37,713 nt of DNA from positions 1-37,713 of the forward strand of contig NZ_JAGGOW010000168.1 in NCBI RefSeq assembly GCF_018614135.1, written 5' to 3'. Position 1 is the first letter of the stretch; each line of letters begins with the position of its first letter. Made by a program: the position numbers and the translations under genes. Of the stretch, positions 17,470-25,287 are shown in pieces. The notes below the pieces were generated by a model. That model was not told the origin of the DNA and did no database searches. It saw only the letters and a program-made list of their open reading frames with translations. The stretch comes from Streptomyces sp. ISL-66 (GTDB lineage: Bacteria; Actinomycetota; Actinomycetes; Streptomycetales; Streptomycetaceae).

Positions 17470-18240
17470 TCAGTGCCGCAGGTAGGGGGTCAGGGCGTGG
17501 GTCCAGGTGTCGCGGGTGTGGGTCCAGGTGGTGGGGCAGGCGGTGCGGGCGGGGGTGGCCAGGGACTTGTGGCGGGTGGGGAAGGCGCCGTAGACCGCGC
17601 AGCGGTGGGATTCGGCGCGGGTGGCGTCCGGGGCGTGCTCGTCGGAGGGGTCGGGGGTGGTTTCCGCGGCGGCCGACAGTTCGTAGGCGCGAGCCGCGGT
17701 CAGGAGGGTGGCGTCGCCCTCGGGGTCGTGGTCGAGCAGCAGCACCTGGGCGAAACGGTCGGCGGCGTCCTCCTCGGCGCGGTCGCCCTCGTCCGGGAGG
17801 TCCAGCGCGTCGATGAGGGCATGGCCGGCCTCGTGGTAGATCGTCTCCCGGACGACCTCGGAGAGCGGCTCGTCCGGGTTGGCGTCCCCGGCCGCGGCGA
17901 ACAGCTCGCGCTCCTCGGCCAGGTCGTCGTAACAGAGCTCGATGCGGTGGGTGTCCGGGTCGTAGCCGGTGCCTTCGCCGTGGCAGGAGCGGGCGACGAC
18001 GGTGACCGGGTACGGGAGGTCGAGGGAGGAGTTGAGTGCGGCGACGGCGAGGTCGGCGAGCGCCCCGTCCCGCAGGAAGCGGTGGCCGGCCTTGTCGGCC
18101 GCCGCGGGCTTCTCGTAGCGGAGGGCGAAGCCGCGGTCGGGCAGGGGATGTTCGGGCGCAAGCCCGCAGCCGGTCGCAGTCATGAGCAGCGCCGCCGTCG
18201 CACACAGCCCCGGCCCCGGGGTCGTCCAGCGTCTGCTCAC
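17470..18240 (-). CDS. putative zinc metallopeptidase lipoprotein (HEAGH)
   Basis: The 256-residue protein has a basic N-terminus (SRRW), a hydrophobic stretch and a lipobox-like ATGC with Cys25, so it is probably an exported lipoprotein. The core motif is HEAGH at 136-140 inside ETIYHEAGHALIDALDLP, with further acids in EEDAADRF that could give the third zinc ligand; this is the layout of DUF4344-type putative metallopeptidases. Cysteines at RSCHGEG/ELCYDD and HRCAV/TACPT may form disulfides. Substrate unknown. GTG 18240 is the start; only a weak GGGTGG precedes it. It is divergent from the STAND gene, and a decayed copy of its 3' end lies at 11202-11350. Confidence 0.75.
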   Translation of the reverse strand: MSRRWTTPGPGLCATAALLMTATGCGLAPEHPLPDRGFALRYEKPAAADKAGHRFLRDGALADLAVAALNSSLDLPYPVTVVARSCHGEGTGYDPDTHRIELCYDDLAEERELFAAAGDANPDEPLSEVVRETIYHEAGHALIDALDLPDEGDRAEEDAADRFAQVLLLDHDPEGDATLLTAARAYELSAAAETTPDPSDEHAPDATRAESHRCAVYGAFPTRHKSLATPARTACPTTWTHTRDTWTHALTPYLRH

Positions 18241-18364
18241 CGGGCCACCCTATGCGACCGCTCGCGCGCCAACTCCCGCGGCACTAGCTCAGATTCTCTC
18301 GCGCTCCCGACCGTCCCGGCGGACACTTGGCGCACGGTGCCGGAGCTCTCTGAGGGGGATGCCG

Positions 18365-21300
18365 ATGCGTGACAGCCATCGCGGCGAGGCCGAGCGGCTG
18401 CTGGGACGGGCCGTGGACGACGAGGCCGGGCGGGGCGCCGGTGGCGCGGCCGGGACTCCCGAGGCCAAGGCGGCGCTGCTCGCGCGCGGCAGGGAAGCGC
18501 TGGACTCGCTCGCGGCGAGTGCGGCAGAGGAGTACGGGGCGTACGTGCGCGCCCTGGACGGGGCGGCCGCCGGTGAGGAGTCGCTCGGCGAGGCCTTCCG
18601 GCGCGCGAACCTCTCGACGGCCTTGCTGGTGACGGCGGTCGCGGCGGCTTCGGCCGTCGGGGCGGACCTGGCCTTCGGAGTGGCGGCCGGTACGGCGCTG
18701 ACCGCGGGGGTCGTGGTCGGTGCGGCCGGGGCGACGGCGACCGTGGCCAAGGTGACGGCCCTGCACCTGCCGGCCGCGAACCGGCGGGCCGGGGAGCTGG
18801 GGCGGCCGGGCGGGCCCGAGCAGCTGAAACTGCAGTGGCTGTCGGCGCTGGAGGTGCGCGGGATCCGGCCGTTCCTGGAGCAGCAGCGCAAGGTGGCCGT
18901 CGCCGCCCGCGCTTCGCAGAAGGTGACCGGGACCGGGGCTGGGACTGGGACCGCGATCGGGAACGCGAACGGGACCGGGACCGGCGGGCGCCCCAAGCTG
19001 GTCGGGGCCAACCGCAGCGCCGCGGCGCGCCGGCGGAGCATGCTGGAGCAGTCCTTCGGACAACTCCCGCTGCTGGACGAGGTCTTCGTGGGACGGAAGG
19101 CGGAGCTGGCGCGGATCGCGCAGTGGGTGCGGAGCGCCCGGGCCAGCACCGAGACCCGTCCGGTGGTCGTGGTGCTGCACGGCGAGCCCGGGGTCGGCCG
19201 CACCACGCTGGCGCTGCGTGCGGCGCACGCGCTGCGGGACCAGTTCCGGGGTGCCTGCGTGGTGGACCTGCGCGGCGGCGGCGCGACCGAGAATCCGCTG
19301 TCGACGCGGGAGGCGCTGCTGCACCTGATGAACCGGCTGGGGGCGCCGCGCGAGCAGCTGCTGTTCCGGGAGGGCGCTTCGGCGGAACAACAGGTGTGCA
19401 GGCTCGGCGAGTTGTACCACCTGCATCTGCAGGGCACTCCGGTGACGGTGGTCCTGGACGATGCCGTCGACGCCGCGCAAGTACGGATGCTCGTGCCCGA
19501 GCGCTCCGAGAGCCTGGTCCTTGTCACGGCGCGGGAGCCGCTGGACCTGCCGGCGGATCTGGCGGCCTGGGTGTACCAGTTGCCGGTGTCGCGGCTCGCG
19601 CGGGAGGCGGGCGCCGAGCTGATGGAGGCGGCGGCCGCCGCGCAGGAGGCCCCGTACGGGGAGGAGCCCGTACGGGGCCTCCTCGCGCTCGCCGCCGGCC
19701 TGCCGCTCGCGCTGCGCGTCCTGGCACCCCTCGGGAACGCCGGGGACGCTGGGGCCGCCGGGGACGCTGGGGCCGCCGGGACCGGGAACCCCACGGATGC
19801 CGGGCACGCCGGGCACGCCGGGACCGGGAACCCCACAGATGCCGGGCACGCCGGGGACGCCGGGGCAGGGGACCCCAGGAACGCCGAGGACACCGGGCAT
19901 GCCGGGAGCACCGCGAGCGCCGGGCGTGCCGAGGACACCAGGTACGCCCCCGAATCACCGCCCCCCGGAAGCTCCCTCCAGGCGGCCCTCGACCTGGCCT
20001 ACGCCGCCCTGCCCGAGGAGCGGCGCCGGCTGCTGCGCCGTCTGACGCTCGCCGGGCGGGCCTCGCTGGGCGCGGCGGCCGCGGCGGCGCTGATCGACGC
20101 CGACCAGGTGGAGGCCGGGCGGCTGCTGCGGGAGCTGGCGCGGGCGGGGCTGCTGGACCACGTGCGGACGGACCGGTTCCGGATGCACGACGCGGTGCGC
20201 GCGTACGCGGCGGCGCGCCTCGCGCACGACGAGGACCGGGCCGGGGCCGCGGCGGCGCACGAGCGGCTGATCCGGACGTACGCGCAGCTCGCCGACTCGG
20301 TGATCCGGATGGTCGACGGGAAGATGTCCACGCGCGCGAACGCCCTGTCCAGGACGAGCACGGTCGGCGGCCACGGCTTCGTCTCCCTCGACGCGGCGCT
20401 GCGCTGGCTGGACGAGGAGTCGAGCTTCATCACGGCGGCGCTGCGCCACACGGAGGGTGTGGACCAGCAGGCGGTCCTCGACCTGCTGGGCGCGCTCTGC
20501 GACTTCTGCCTGCTGCGCGGGGACCTGTACCGGCTGGGCGAGATCAACGAACTCGCCCAGGCGGTCGACCAGGGGCTGCTGGTCCGCTCGGTGCAGTGGC
20601 GTACGGGTATCGCGGCGCGTCAGCTCGGCGAGCTGGACAAGGCGCGCACGACGCTGACCTCGGTGGTGGACCAGTACATGGAGGCGCACCAGGAGGCGGC
20701 CGCGGGCATGGCGCTGGTCTCGCTCGGCATCACGCTGCACCACCAGGGCAACCTCCCTGAGGCCGCGGCCCGCATCCGCGAGGCGCTCGTGCTCCAGGCT
20801 CCGCAGGAGCTGGCGGGCGACCGCGCGTGGGGTCTGCACGCGCTCGCCGCGGTCGAACGGGACCGGGCGCACCTCGCGGAGGCGCTGCGGCTGCTGCGGG
20901 AGTCCCTCGCGCTGCACCGGGAGAGCGAGAGCGTGCACGGCGAGGCCTGGGCGCACCTCCAGCTCGGGCAGGTCTACCTGCGCCTGGGCGAGGTGGCGCG
21001 CGCGGAGTCGGAGCTGCGCCTGGCCCTGGAGCTGTACGGGCGCACGCGCGACGACCGCGGTGAGGCGTGGGCGCTGACGCAGCTGGGCCGGGCGCGGGTG
21101 GTCGCGGGGGATCCGGGTCCGGCGCTGGAGCTGCTGCGCGACGCGCTGGCACGCCACCGGGTGGCGGAGGACGCCCGCGGCGAGGCGTGGACCCTGTACT
21201 ACCTCGGGCAGGCGTTGGAGGAGGCCGGGGAGCGGGACCGGGCGGTGCGGGAGCTGGAGCGGGCGCGCACGATGTTCTCCCGGATGCGGGACGTGTACGG

Positions 21301-21835
21301 GCTGGCCCATGCCCGTCACCATTCCGGCCGGGTGACGCGCGACCAGCGGGCGGCCCAGACGGGGAACCTGAAGAACTCCGGTTTCGCCCGCCAGCTGCTG
21401 GTGGACGCCCGGGCGGACTTCCGTCGCATCGGCCTGGCCCACGGGGAGGCCTGGACCTGTCTGGAGCTCGCCGTCGTCGATGCCGGCAACGCGCGCACCG
21501 CGCAGGCCCTCGACCTGTGCGAGGAGGCGGTGCGGCTGTTCATCTCCTACGGGGACCGCCGCGGCGAGGACTGGGCGCGCTTCCTGCGCTGCACGCTCCT
21601 GCCGTACGCGCTCCCGGGAGCCCCCGACGAGGCCCGGACGGAGCTGGCGCGGCTGGCGGCGGCCCCGCACCCGATGCGGGACGGGCGCCTGGAGGACTGC
21701 CTGGAGTCCTACGCGGTGATCCTGGCGCGCGGGGTGGACCCGGCGGAGGGCTGGCAGGCGTGGCGGCTGTCGCTCGTGCCGAACCTGCACGCGCGGGAGA
21801 TCATGGGCGTCCCCGTACCGCTGCCGCCGGTGTAG
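18365..21835 (+). CDS. membrane-anchored STAND protein: glycine-rich TM hairpin, NB-ARC-type ATPase, TPR
   Basis: The 1156-residue protein has a helical N-region, two hydrophobic Gly/Ala-rich helices (about 83-133), a Gly/Thr linker (187-208), then a NB-ARC-like ATPase: FVGRKAELARI, P-loop GEPGVGRTT (273-281), Walker B TVVLDDA (361-367), GLPLAL (445-450), a winged helix and an MHD motif (RFRMHDAVRAYA). TPR repeats follow from about residue 690 to 1060 (spaced units such as GEAWAHLQLGQVYLRLGE). The catalytic P-loop lysine is Arg279. A Gly/Ala/Asp repeat (about 457-520) is inserted after GLPLAL. STAND proteins are signal-dependent switches that oligomerise; the membrane hairpin could be anchor or effector. 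Start ATG 18365 has GAGGGG at 18352-18357 seven bases upstream; ATG 18359 is too close. Confidence 0.8.
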   Translation: MRDSHRGEAERLLGRAVDDEAGRGAGGAAGTPEAKAALLARGREALDSLAASAAEEYGAYVRALDGAAAGEESLGEAFRRANLSTALLVTAVAAASAVGADLAFGVAAGTALTAGVVVGAAGATATVAKVTALHLPAANRRAGELGRPGGPEQLKLQWLSALEVRGIRPFLEQQRKVAVAARASQKVTGTGAGTGTAIGNANGTGTGGRPKLVGANRSAAARRRSMLEQSFGQLPLLDEVFVGRKAELARIAQWVRSARASTETRPVVVVLHGEPGVGRTTLALRAAHALRDQFRGACVVDLRGGGATENPLSTREALLHLMNRLGAPREQLLFREGASAEQQVCRLGELYHLHLQGTPVTVVLDDAVDAAQVRMLVPERSESLVLVTAREPLDLPADLAAWVYQLPVSRLAREAGAELMEAAAAAQEAPYGEEPVRGLLALAAGLPLALRVLAPLGNAGDAGAAGDAGAAGTGNPTDAGHAGHAGTGNPTDAGHAGDAGAGDPRNAEDTGHAGSTASAGRAEDTRYAPESPPPGSSLQAALDLAYAALPEERRRLLRRLTLAGRASLGAAAAAALIDADQVEAGRLLRELARAGLLDHVRTDRFRMHDAVRAYAAARLAHDEDRAGAAAAHERLIRTYAQLADSVIRMVDGKMSTRANALSRTSTVGGHGFVSLDAALRWLDEESSFITAALRHTEGVDQQAVLDLLGALCDFCLLRGDLYRLGEINELAQAVDQGLLVRSVQWRTGIAARQLGELDKARTTLTSVVDQYMEAHQEAAAGMALVSLGITLHHQGNLPEAAARIREALVLQAPQELAGDRAWGLHALAAVERDRAHLAEALRLLRESLALHRESESVHGEAWAHLQLGQVYLRLGEVARAESELRLALELYGRTRDDRGEAWALTQLGRARVVAGDPGPALELLRDALARHRVAEDARGEAWTLYYLGQALEEAGERDRAVRELERARTMFSRMRDVYGLAHARHHSGRVTRDQRAAQTGNLKNSGFARQLLVDARADFRRIGLAHGEAWTCLELAVVDAGNARTAQALDLCEEAVRLFISYGDRRGEDWARFLRCTLLPYALPGAPDEARTELARLAAAPHPMRDGRLEDCLESYAVILARGVDPAEGWQAWRLSLVPNLHAREIMGVPVPLPPV
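19735..19935 (+). repeat. in-frame GC-rich minisatellite inside the STAND gene
   Basis: Short units based on GCCGGGCACGCC / GGGGACGCTGGGGCC repeat here, including two copies of a roughly 33-base unit that encodes GTGNPTDAGHAGHA-type sequence. All copies keep frame, so the STAND frame stays open and gains a flexible Gly/Ala/Asp linker. Copy number probably varies between strains. Confidence 0.75.
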
Positions 21836-21848
21836 GGCGCGCGAGGGT

Positions 21849-21887
21849 CCGCCGCCCCGCCGTTCACAGCCGGCGGCGGGGCGGCGG
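21849..21887. terminator. bidirectional terminator hairpin
   Basis: A perfect 14-bp stem: CCGCCGCCCCGCCG (21849-21862) with CGGCGGGGCGGCGG (21874-21887), loop of 11 bases. It lies between convergent genes ending at 21835 (+) and 21927 (-). Confidence 0.7.
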
Positions 21888-21926
21888 TCCGGCGAGCGGC
21901 CCGCGGAGGAACCCCTGGGGACTCCC

Positions 21927-22145
21927 CTACGGGGCCCGCGTGCCCTCCGTCGGGGCGGGCTCGGGGGCTTCCTTGAAGTCGACGCGGCCCATGTGGCGGC
22001 TCATCGACTTCATTAGGCCCCACACCCCGAGGGCGAGGGCGGCGAACACGATGAATCCCAGGAGTCCCGGGGTCACCTTGTTCTTGTCGAAGGTGTCGCC
22101 GGCCAGCGGAAGGAGCTGGGCGATTGCTGCCTGCGTAGCGCTCAT
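21927..22145 (-). CDS. small single-pass membrane protein coupled to mca (72 aa)
   Basis: The start ATG lies two bases after the stop of mca, so the two are co-transcribed and probably translationally coupled. The 72-residue product has one strong hydrophobic helix (LLGFIVFAALALGVWGLM, about residues 30-47), a basic stop-transfer KSMSRHM and an acidic/Pro-rich tail. No motif of known function. It is a regular companion of mca in streptomycetes as far as I recall; the link to mycothiol chemistry is inferred only from position. Confidence 0.75.
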   Translation of the reverse strand: MSATQAAIAQLLPLAGDTFDKNKVTPGLLGFIVFAALALGVWGLMKSMSRHMGRVDFKEAPEPAPTEGTRAP

Positions 22146-22147
22146 AA

Positions 22148-23029
22148 CTACGCATTCTCCCGGATGCCCGCGAAGAGGTCGGACTCGGGGAGGGAAGTGT
22201 CCACGAGCGACTTCGCCAGCTCGTACTCCTCGGTCGGCCAGACGTCCTTCTGGATCTCCATGGGCACGGTGAACCAGCCGCCGTCCGGGTCGATCTGCGT
22301 GGCGTGCGCGATGAGCGCCTTGTCGCGGATCTCGAAGAAGTCGGCGCAGGGAACGTGGGTGGTCAGGGTCCGCTCGGCGCGCTGGAACTCCTTCCACCGC
22401 TCCAGCCACTCGCCGTACGGGGACTCCAGGCCGCGCGAGAGGAGCGCCTCGTGCAGGGCGATGGTGCGCGGCTTGTTGAAGCCCTGGTTGTAGTAGAGCT
22501 TCTGCGGCTGGTACGCCGGGCCGAACTCGGTCTCGGGGTACTTCTCGGTGTCGGCCGCGTGCTCGAAGGCCACCATCGAGATCTTGTGGGTCATGATGTG
22601 GTCCGGGTGCGGGTAGCCGCCGTTCTCGTCGTACGTGGTGATGACCTGCGGCCGGAAGGCGCGGATCTTCTTCACCAGGCTGCCGGCGGCCTCGTCGAGG
22701 TCGGCCAGGGCGAAGCAGCCCTCGGGCAGCGGCGGGAGCGGGTCGCCCTCGGGCAGGCCGGAGTCGACGTATCCCAGCCACTCCTGGTCGACGCCGAGGA
22801 TCTCGCGGGCCTCGTCCATCTCCTTGGCCCGGACTTCGTGGATGTTCTCCTCGATGTACTTGTCGCCCTGGAGCTTGGGGTTCAGGACGGAGCCGCGCTC
22901 ACCACCGGTGCAGGTCACCACCAGTACGGCCACCCCCTCGGACACGTACTTGGCCATGGTGGCCGCGCCCTTGCTCGACTCGTCGTCGGGGTGGGCGTGG
23001 ACGGCCATCAGTCGAAGCTGCTCGGTCAA
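22148..23029 (-). CDS. mca: mycothiol S-conjugate amidase
   Basis: The 293-residue zinc hydrolase is of the LmbE/PIG-L family. Metal-site motifs are HAHPDDES (H13, D16) and GGYPHPDHIMTH (H144 as third ligand candidate). VTCTGGERGSVLNP, EMDEAREILGV and EWLGYVDSG are typical of Mca and distinguish it from the shorter MshB deacetylase context. Mca cleaves mycothiol conjugates of electrophiles and antibiotics to a mercapturate, which is exported, and GlcN-inositol, which is recycled. The start is TTG 23029, with AGAGGAT upstream; ATG at 23008 would cut the first strand. It is divergent from the DUF4307 gene and followed after 2 bases by a small membrane-protein gene. Confidence 0.9.
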   Translation of the reverse strand: MTEQLRLMAVHAHPDDESSKGAATMAKYVSEGVAVLVVTCTGGERGSVLNPKLQGDKYIEENIHEVRAKEMDEAREILGVDQEWLGYVDSGLPEGDPLPPLPEGCFALADLDEAAGSLVKKIRAFRPQVITTYDENGGYPHPDHIMTHKISMVAFEHAADTEKYPETEFGPAYQPQKLYYNQGFNKPRTIALHEALLSRGLESPYGEWLERWKEFQRAERTLTTHVPCADFFEIRDKALIAHATQIDPDGGWFTVPMEIQKDVWPTEEYELAKSLVDTSLPESDLFAGIRENA

Positions 23030-23153
23030 GACAGGATCCTCTTTGAGTCGTCAGGGCGGGCGCCTTCTATAGTGACCGAATCGGGGGGTGGAAAAATTCC
23101 GGGGGGACGCCCCGGGATTTGACGGTGTTCACCCACCTCGAAGGGAACGATCG

Positions 23154-23567
23154 ATGAGCGCGGTGCGCGAAGGACTGCCCGAGGGCCGCTACGGCCGGTC
23201 GGCGGACGAGCGTGCGGACCGCAAGCTCAAGATCGTGGGCTCGGTCCTCGGGGTCGGGCTGCTCGGGGTGGTCGGCTGGATCGGCTGGGACTACGTGGCC
23301 GGTCAGAGCGTCAGCGCCGAGGTCATCAAGTTCCAGGTGATCTCCGACTCCGCGGTGGAGGTGCACCTGGAGGTGCGCAAGGAGGCCTCGGTGACCGGGG
23401 TGTGCACGCTGAGCTCGCAGGACAAGGAGCACGGCGAGGTGGGTCGCGCCGACTTCACGTTCGCCCAGGAGGACCGGCGCGTGGACGAGGTCGTCACGCT
23501 GAAGACGACGGGCAGGGCCACGATGATCGAACTGATCGGCTGCCGCCCGGCCGGCTCCGAGAACTGA
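23154..23567 (+). CDS. DUF4307 membrane protein
   Basis: The protein of 137 residues has a charged cytoplasmic N-tail (EGRYGRSADERADRKLK), one hydrophobic helix (VGSVLGVGLLGVVGWIGW, about 28-45) and an exported beta-rich domain with two cysteines (VTGVCTLSS, LIGCRP). This is the DUF4307 layout found next to mca in actinobacteria; no function is known. GAAGGGA precedes ATG 23154; an earlier start at 23088 would add an unrelated Phe/Gly-rich piece. It is divergent from mca with about 120 bases between. Confidence 0.8.
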   Translation: MSAVREGLPEGRYGRSADERADRKLKIVGSVLGVGLLGVVGWIGWDYVAGQSVSAEVIKFQVISDSAVEVHLEVRKEASVTGVCTLSSQDKEHGEVGRADFTFAQEDRRVDEVVTLKTTGRATMIELIGCRPAGSEN

Positions 23568-23568
23568 A

Positions 23569-23652
23569 CCGGACGGCCGCACGCCCGGACAGCCGCACGC
23601 ACCGGACAGCCGCACGCACCGGACGCCCCGATGCCCTGACAGCCGCACGCAC
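23569..23652 (+). repeat. degenerate 17-bp tandem repeat after the DUF4307 gene
   Basis: CCGGACAGCCGCACGCA occurs about four times with small changes (second and third copies identical). It is noncoding and lies directly after the stop at 23567. Confidence 0.7.
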
Positions 23653-23799
23653 CGTGCGACGGGCAACACGCCGGGCCGCGGCGGAGGCACTCGTTCCGCG
23701 GATTCCGGTTCTTCCGGCTTCGTCACCGGGCCCTGACGCACTTCACACGCCTGGTGTCCTCCCCCTTTTCTTCCCGAATTGTTAGGCTCGTGGTTTCGT

Positions 23800-23817
23800 C
23801 CGCCGCTGGCGGCTTTT
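23800..23817 (+). promoter_or_regulatory. hairpin plus T-run in the greA leader
   Basis: CCGCC (23800-23804), loop GCT, GGCGG (23808-23812), then CTTTT. It lies 28 bases before the greA start and behind a -10-like TAGGCT (about 23783-23788). It could be a weak attenuator. The stem is short. Confidence 0.3.
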
Positions 23818-23845
23818 GTAGTCCCTGTACCGACGAGGAGCACCC

Positions 23846-24343
23846 GTGACCCAGACGAGCGAGAGCGTCACCTGGCTGACCCAGGCGGCGTACGACCAGC
23901 TGAAGGCCGAGCTGGAGTACCTCTCTGGTCCCGCACGCACGGAGATCACGACCAAGATCGCTGCTGCGCGCGAGGAAGGTGACCTCCGTGAGAACGGCGG
24001 TTACCACGCGGCCAAGGAGGAGCAGGGCAAGCAGGAGCTCCGCATCCGCCAGCTCACGCAGCTCCTGGAGAAGGCGAAGGTCGGCACGGCCCCCGCCTCG
24101 GAGGGCGAGGTGGCCCCCGGCACCCTCGTCAAGATCGCCTTCGACGGCGACGAGGACGACACCATGGAGTTCCTGCTGGCCTCGCGCGAGTACGCGTCCT
24201 CGGACTTCGAGACCTACTCCCCGCAGTCCCCGCTGGGCACCGGCGTGATGGGCAAGAAGATCGGCGAGGACGCCCAGTACGAGCTGCCGAACGGCAAGCA
24301 GGCCTCGGTCAAGATCCTCGACGTCAAGCCCTTCACCGGCTGA
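23846..24343 (+). CDS. greA: transcription elongation factor GreA
   Basis: The 165-residue protein is normal length. The N-terminal coiled coil carries the tip motif EEGDLRENGGYHAAKEEQ with the acidic residues that enter the RNA polymerase secondary channel and stimulate cleavage of backtracked RNA. The C-terminal FKBP-like domain has the SPLGTGVMGKKIGEDAQYELPNGK motif. GTG 23846 has GAGGAG at 23835-23840. Followed by a strong terminator at 24361, so it is monocistronic. Confidence 0.95.
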   Translation: MTQTSESVTWLTQAAYDQLKAELEYLSGPARTEITTKIAAAREEGDLRENGGYHAAKEEQGKQELRIRQLTQLLEKAKVGTAPASEGEVAPGTLVKIAFDGDEDDTMEFLLASREYASSDFETYSPQSPLGTGVMGKKIGEDAQYELPNGKQASVKILDVKPFTG

Positions 24344-24360
24344 TCACCCCCTTTGCGAAA

Positions 24361-24400
24361 TTCGCCCCGCCGAGCGTCAGCCCGGCGGGGCGAAGTGCTT
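24361..24400 (+). terminator. greA terminator
   Basis: Perfect 12-bp stem TTCGCCCCGCCG (24361-24372) / CGGCGGGGCGAA (24383-24394) with a 10-base loop, then GTGCTTTC. It lies between convergent greA and the ABC permease gene. Confidence 0.8.
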
Positions 24401-24429
24401 TCACGGCCCGTGCGGGGGCCGGGGCGGGC

Positions 24430-25287
24430 CTACGCCGTCGCCGAGCGGTACTTGCGCACCGCCAGGGTGCGGAAGACCACGATGATCAGCACCGACCAGA
24501 GGATCGACGCGATGACCGGGTGCTGCATGGGCCAGGCCTCCGGGGTCGGGTAGCCCTCCGGGAGGTTGCCGAAGAGCTGCCGGGCCGCCTGGACGGTGGC
24601 ACTGAAGGGGTTCCACTCCGCGATGTGCCGCAGGAAGGCCGGCATGTTGTCGGAGGGGACGAAGGCGTTCGAGATGAACGTCAGCGGGAAGAGCCAGATC
24701 AGCCCGCCCGAGGTGGCCGCCTCCGGGGTGCGCACCGACAGGCCGATCAGGGCGCCGATCCAGGAGAACGCGTATCCGAGCAGGAGCAGCAGGGCGAAGC
24801 CGCCGAGGACCTCGCCGATGTTGCTGTGGGTGCGCCATCCGACAAGCAGCGCCACGATCGCCAGGACCACGAGCGTGAGGGTGGTCTGGACGAGGTCGGC
24901 GAGGGTGCGGCCGGTCAGGACCGCGCCGCGGGCCATGGGCAGGGAGCGGAAGCGGTCGATGAGGCCCTTGTGCATGTCGTCCGCGATGCCCGCGCCGGCG
25001 CCGGCCGTGGCGAAGGTGACGGTCTGGGCGAAGATGCCCGCCATCAGGAACTCGCGGTAGGCGGCGGGCGAGGTGCTCCCGCCGACGGATATGGATCCGC
25101 CGAAGACGTAGCTGAAGAGGACGACGAACATCACCGGCTGGATCACGCCGAAGATGATCATCTCGGGGATGCGGGACATGCGGATCAGGTTCCGCTTGGC
25201 CATGACCAGGGAGTCCTTGCCTCCCTGGACGAGTCCGCCGCGCGGGCGGGGTGCCAGCAGCTCCGGGGTCGCGGAGGTGAGGGTCAT
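24430..25287 (-). CDS. ABC-2 type exporter permease (DrrB-like)
   Basis: The 285-residue protein has about six membrane helices and the ABC-2/DrrB features: a cytoplasmic N-tail, KDSLVMAKRNLIRMSR-type amphipathic entry, VMFVVLFSYVFGGSI, the conserved loop DMHKGLIDRFRSLPMARGAVLTGR and the late FISNAFVPSDNMPAFLRHIAEWNPF. DrrAB systems export daunorubicin and related drugs or lipids; here the cargo is unknown. ATG 25287 overlaps the stop of the ATPase gene by four bases, so the two form one translationally coupled unit. Confidence 0.85.
   Translation of the reverse strand: MTLTSATPELLAPRPRGGLVQGGKDSLVMAKRNLIRMSRIPEMIIFGVIQPVMFVVLFSYVFGGSISVGGSTSPAAYREFLMAGIFAQTVTFATAGAGAGIADDMHKGLIDRFRSLPMARGAVLTGRTLADLVQTTLTLVVLAIVALLVGWRTHSNIGEVLGGFALLLLLGYAFSWIGALIGLSVRTPEAATSGGLIWLFPLTFISNAFVPSDNMPAFLRHIAEWNPFSATVQAARQLFGNLPEGYPTPEAWPMQHPVIASILWSVLIIVVFRTLAVRKYRSATA

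Noticed and set aside
17403..17816. Gly/Arg/Trp-rich + strand frame opposite the metallopeptidase
   Set aside because: Antisense shadow; low complexity, no start context.
18270..18350. TAGCTCAG at 18285-18292, resembling a tRNA D-arm
   Set aside because: No matching acceptor stem, no GGTTCGAATCC-like T-arm and no anticodon stem at the right distance.
19797..20045. Collagen-like GTPGTPG protein in the second + frame
   Set aside because: It arises from reading the in-frame minisatellite of the STAND gene one frame off. No start site context, and the STAND frame continues through.
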